64,000 nucleotides of DNA from Actinoplanes sp. N902-109 (GTDB taxonomy: Bacteria; Actinomycetota; Actinomycetes; Mycobacteriales; Micromonosporaceae): NCBI RefSeq assembly GCF_000389965.1, contig NC_021191.1, positions 6,077,501-6,141,500 of the forward strand, given 5' to 3'. The notes under the pieces are model-generated. The model was not told the DNA's origin, did no database searches, and was given only the letters and a program-made list of their open reading frames with translations. The position numbers were made by a program, and so were the translations under genes. The first letter of the stretch is position 1. Every line of letters starts with the position of its first letter. Below, piece by piece: positions 62,019 through 64,000 of this stretch.

Positions 62019-63242
62019 TCAGGCCAGGCCCGCGGCCATGTCCATCAGCCGGCCCAGCACGTGGTCCCCGGCAACACGCAGGCCGTCGTGCTCGTACTCA
62101 CTGGTCACCCAGGTGCGCAGGTTTCCCACCTCGGCCGCCGTGCGCAGCGACAGTTCCACGTTGACGTACATGTCGTCGTGGTAGACCGCCGCGACCACCG
62201 GGACCTCGTTGGCCGCCAGCCGGGCCGGGTCGTACAGCGCGGGCCAGTCGTCGGCCGCGGCCAGCAGATCGGCGACCCCGGCGAACGGGCGCAGCGCGGC
62301 GATCTCGCGGAACATCCAGGGGTACATCATCTCGCCGGTGAACAGCAGCGGGTCGGCGTCGGCGGCGAAGGCCGGGTGGTCGCGCAGGAGCCGGTCGGCG
62401 GCCCAGCCGGTCGCGCGGCCGGGTCCGGCGACGCTGTACTCCTGCAGGGCGAACAGCGGGCGGTCGATGAAGCCCGTCTCGGCCATGACGGCGTACCCGA
62501 AGGAATCGGAACCGGCCTCCTCGAGCAACCAATGCACCCGGGCGAACCCCGAGGACATGCCGAAGTTGACGCCGAGCATCCGCAACCGCCGGGCGGTGAG
62601 CCGGTCGCCGTCGGGCAGCCGGACGTCCTCGGCGTCGAGCCGGTCGGCGAGCTTGCGCAGCACCGCCGCGTCCTGCGGGTACGCCCGGTAGTAGGCGGCG
62701 TTCTTGGCCGCGACCCGCGGATACGTACGCGCGCACACATCGTCGGCGGTCGCGTCCAGCCCCGGCAGCCCTCCGGTGATGAAGCAGGTGCGCAATCCCT
62801 GCGGCGCGATCGACAGATAGGTCAGCGTGATGAACCCGCCGTAGCTCTGCCCCAGCGTGTCCCACGGCCGGCCGCCCGCGACCCGCTCGCGCAGCACCTC
62901 GGCGTCACGCACGATGCTGTCGGCGCGCATCAGCCGCACCCGGCGCGCGATCTCGGCGTCGTCGAGACCCTGCACGGTGCGCGCGGTCAGCGGCGTGCTG
63001 CGGCCGGTGCCGCGCTGGTCCAGCAGCAACACCCGGTGCGTGCGCAAAGCGCGCCGCAGCCAGACATCCTGAGTGTACGGACGGGGGGCGGGAACGCCCG
63101 GACCGCCCTGCAGGAACAGCAGCCAGGGCAGGTCGTCCCGCCGGCGGTCGGCGGCCACCACCTCGCGGGCGAACACCTCGATCGTCCCGCCACCGGGATC
63201 GGCATGATCGAGCGGCACGGTGACGACATGGTCGGTGAGCAC
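62019..63242 (-). CDS. Proline iminopeptidase-like alpha/beta hydrolase (S33)
   Basis: 407 residues. Oxyanion segment LFLQGGPGVPAP, the LLDQRGTGRST strand, nucleophile elbow GQSYGG and the helical cap of prolyl aminopeptidases; the catalytic His is in SEYEHDGLRV near the end. It would release N-terminal proline (or another residue) from small peptides in the cytosol. Start chosen at the GTG at 63242; the GTG at 63263 is followed by unusual codons (CTT, GCT, CCT). No clear ribosome binding site. Confidence 0.82.
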   Translation of the reverse strand: MLTDHVVTVPLDHADPGGGTIEVFAREVVAADRRRDDLPWLLFLQGGPGVPAPRPYTQDVWLRRALRTHRVLLLDQRGTGRSTPLTARTVQGLDDAEIARRVRLMRADSIVRDAEVLRERVAGGRPWDTLGQSYGGFITLTYLSIAPQGLRTCFITGGLPGLDATADDVCARTYPRVAAKNAAYYRAYPQDAAVLRKLADRLDAEDVRLPDGDRLTARRLRMLGVNFGMSSGFARVHWLLEEAGSDSFGYAVMAETGFIDRPLFALQEYSVAGPGRATGWAADRLLRDHPAFAADADPLLFTGEMMYPWMFREIAALRPFAGVADLLAAADDWPALYDPARLAANEVPVVAAVYHDDMYVNVELSLRTAAEVGNLRTWVTSEYEHDGLRVAGDHVLGRLMDMAAGLA

Positions 63243-63287
63243 AACTCCAGGGTTAGCAAGCACGACTGCAGAGCCTACGGTGAGACG

Positions 63288-63416
63288 ATGGCCGATCCCT
63301 TCCTGACAACCACCGGCCGCACCCGGCTCGCCGCGTTCGACGAGCTGGCCGCCGCCGGGCCGGTGCAGAACCGGCACCTGTTCACCGGCCGGAGCGCGTG
63401 GCTCGTGATCGGCTGA
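63288..63416 (+). pseudogene. Cytochrome P450 5' fragment
   Basis: 42-residue reading frame. TTTGRTRLAAFDELAAAGPV and RSAWLVIG match the start of bacterial P450s (the LRAxGPVxR and AWLVTGY region), then a stop codon follows directly. The heme-binding and I-helix regions are absent from the window. TACGGT seven bases before the ATG looks like a leaderless promoter. Probably the remnant of a deleted P450 gene; a short functional peptide is less likely. Confidence 0.45.
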
Positions 63417-63430
63417 CAGAATGGCTGGTC

Positions 63431-63718
63431 ATGTGGGGGGTGTGGGTGGCCGGCGCGGTGGTGCTCGTGGCCGCGGGCGCGGGCGGGGTGGTGGTGCCGC
63501 GGCTGCGCGGGGCGGCGGGGCGGCGGCGGTCGGAGCGGGCCGAGGCGCGGGCGGCGATGGCGATGGCTGCGGTGAGCCGGGAGGCGTGTGCGGGGTTCGT
63601 ACCGGAGGCTGAGCAGTTGCTGGCGCGGGCCGAGGCGCTGGCGGCCGGGCGCAACCACCGGCGGGCTACGGCATTCGCCCGGCGGGCGGACGAGATGTGG
63701 CGGGCGCATGCTCAGTAG
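63431..63718 (+). CDS. Small membrane-anchored hypothetical protein
   Basis: 95 residues: one N-terminal helix (MWGVWVAGAVVLVAAGAGGVVVP), then a basic and helical soluble part with MAAVSREACAGFVPEAEQLLARAEALAAGR and RRADEMWRAHAQ. Family not recognised. Its end overlaps the next gene by 11 bp, so the two are coupled. Start may also be the GTG at 63398, which overlaps the P450 fragment. Confidence 0.6.
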   Translation: MWGVWVAGAVVLVAAGAGGVVVPRLRGAAGRRRSERAEARAAMAMAAVSREACAGFVPEAEQLLARAEALAAGRNHRRATAFARRADEMWRAHAQ

Positions 63719-64000
63719 GGTGCTGCGGTGGGTGTCGCTGGCCGTGGCCGTGGCCGCCCTGGTGGTGTTTGCCGGCGCGCAGCGGCAGAGCGCCGACGTC
63801 AGTTTCGAGTCCCCGGCGCCGGACGCGGCTGCGGCGGTGCCGGACAGCGGCGGCGGGTCGGCGGCCGTGCCGTCGGTGGCTGAGCTGACCCGGCTGGTGC
63901 GGGCCAGCCCGGTGGTGCGGCTGCCCGGGGCGATCGCGCAGTGGGACGCCGCCCGGGTGCGCGCCGCCGCCGGGGATCTCGACGTACGCATCCTGGTCGC
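63708..64000 (+). CDS. Membrane-anchored or secreted hypothetical protein, 3' truncated by window edge
   Basis: The frame is open to the end of the window (97 codons seen). An N-terminal hydrophobic segment (WVSLAVAVAALVVFAGA) is followed by a Ser/Pro/Ala linker and SVAELTRLVRASPVVRLPGAI, DLDVRILVA. The family is not recognised. The start overlaps the previous gene's stop, which indicates a two-gene unit. Confidence 0.6.
   Translation, partial: MLSRVLRWVSLAVAVAALVVFAGAQRQSADVSFESPAPDAAAAVPDSGGGSAAVPSVAELTRLVRASPVVRLPGAIAQWDAARVRAAAGDLDVRILV

Overview
The window is about 73% GC, with GTG and TTG starts, many 4-bp ATGA/GTGA gene overlaps and near-saturated G/C third codon positions. Features typical of actinomycetes include a luciferase-like F420-type oxidoreductase, a DUF222-HNH endonuclease behind an actinobacterial LexA box, an IdeR-type iron box, an ileS T-box with a sequestered Shine-Dalgarno, ROK/MocR/TetR/LacI regulators and a Ser/Thr kinase. 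Together these point to a filamentous actinomycete, most likely Micromonosporaceae (Actinoplanes-like). The genus is inference. No rRNA, tRNA, CRISPR array, phage or complete insertion sequence was found.

Left part (1-10.3 kb): a decayed GGDEF-EAL gene at the edge, then a reductive pyrimidine / beta-amino-acid catabolic locus. A class III aminotransferase and a MocR regulator run leftward. A beta-ureidopropionase-like amidase, a dihydropyrimidinase, a luciferase-like oxidoreductase and a complete NMT1-type ABC importer (two permeases, ATPase, lipoprotein) run rightward as one tightly packed operon. From 10.4 to 16.2 kb: a kinase fused to an extracellular discoidin domain, a hypothetical protein, a frameshifted secreted-protein remnant, two membrane proteins and a ROK repressor. 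From 16.4 to 20.4 kb: a chvE-mmsB-mmsA sugar importer operon.

Middle (20.6-39.3 kb): a TetR regulator with an MMPL exporter, a divergent MarR regulator and ABC exporter pair, type II NADH dehydrogenase, a nucleotidylyltransferase-like/methyltransferase fusion, an SOS-box-controlled HNH protein, an EEP phosphatase, a secreted 1.8-kilo-residue amylopullulanase, a flavin disulfide reductase-like protein, and an iron-regulated siderophore-interacting protein.

Right part (39.4-64 kb): T-box-controlled ileS, an alpha-glucosidase, alditol oxidase, a secreted nuclease, a chaplin/rodlin-like secreted protein, the pcaF-pcaI-pcaJ thiolase/CoA-transferase operon, a DHA2 exporter, a secreted lipase, a serine hydrolase coupled to an unusual regulator, a flavin amine oxidase whose domain order is circularly permuted, LacI, a MerR-controlled DrrAB-type exporter, a proline iminopeptidase, a P450 start fragment and a partial gene at the edge.

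Two features stand out. One is the permuted amine oxidase (57.3-58.5 kb). The other is a recurring pattern of short tandem repeats: intergenic copies have 16-17-bp periods and unrelated sequences, often abutting a stop codon or terminator, while repeats inside genes have frame-preserving periods (6, 15, 18, 21 bp).
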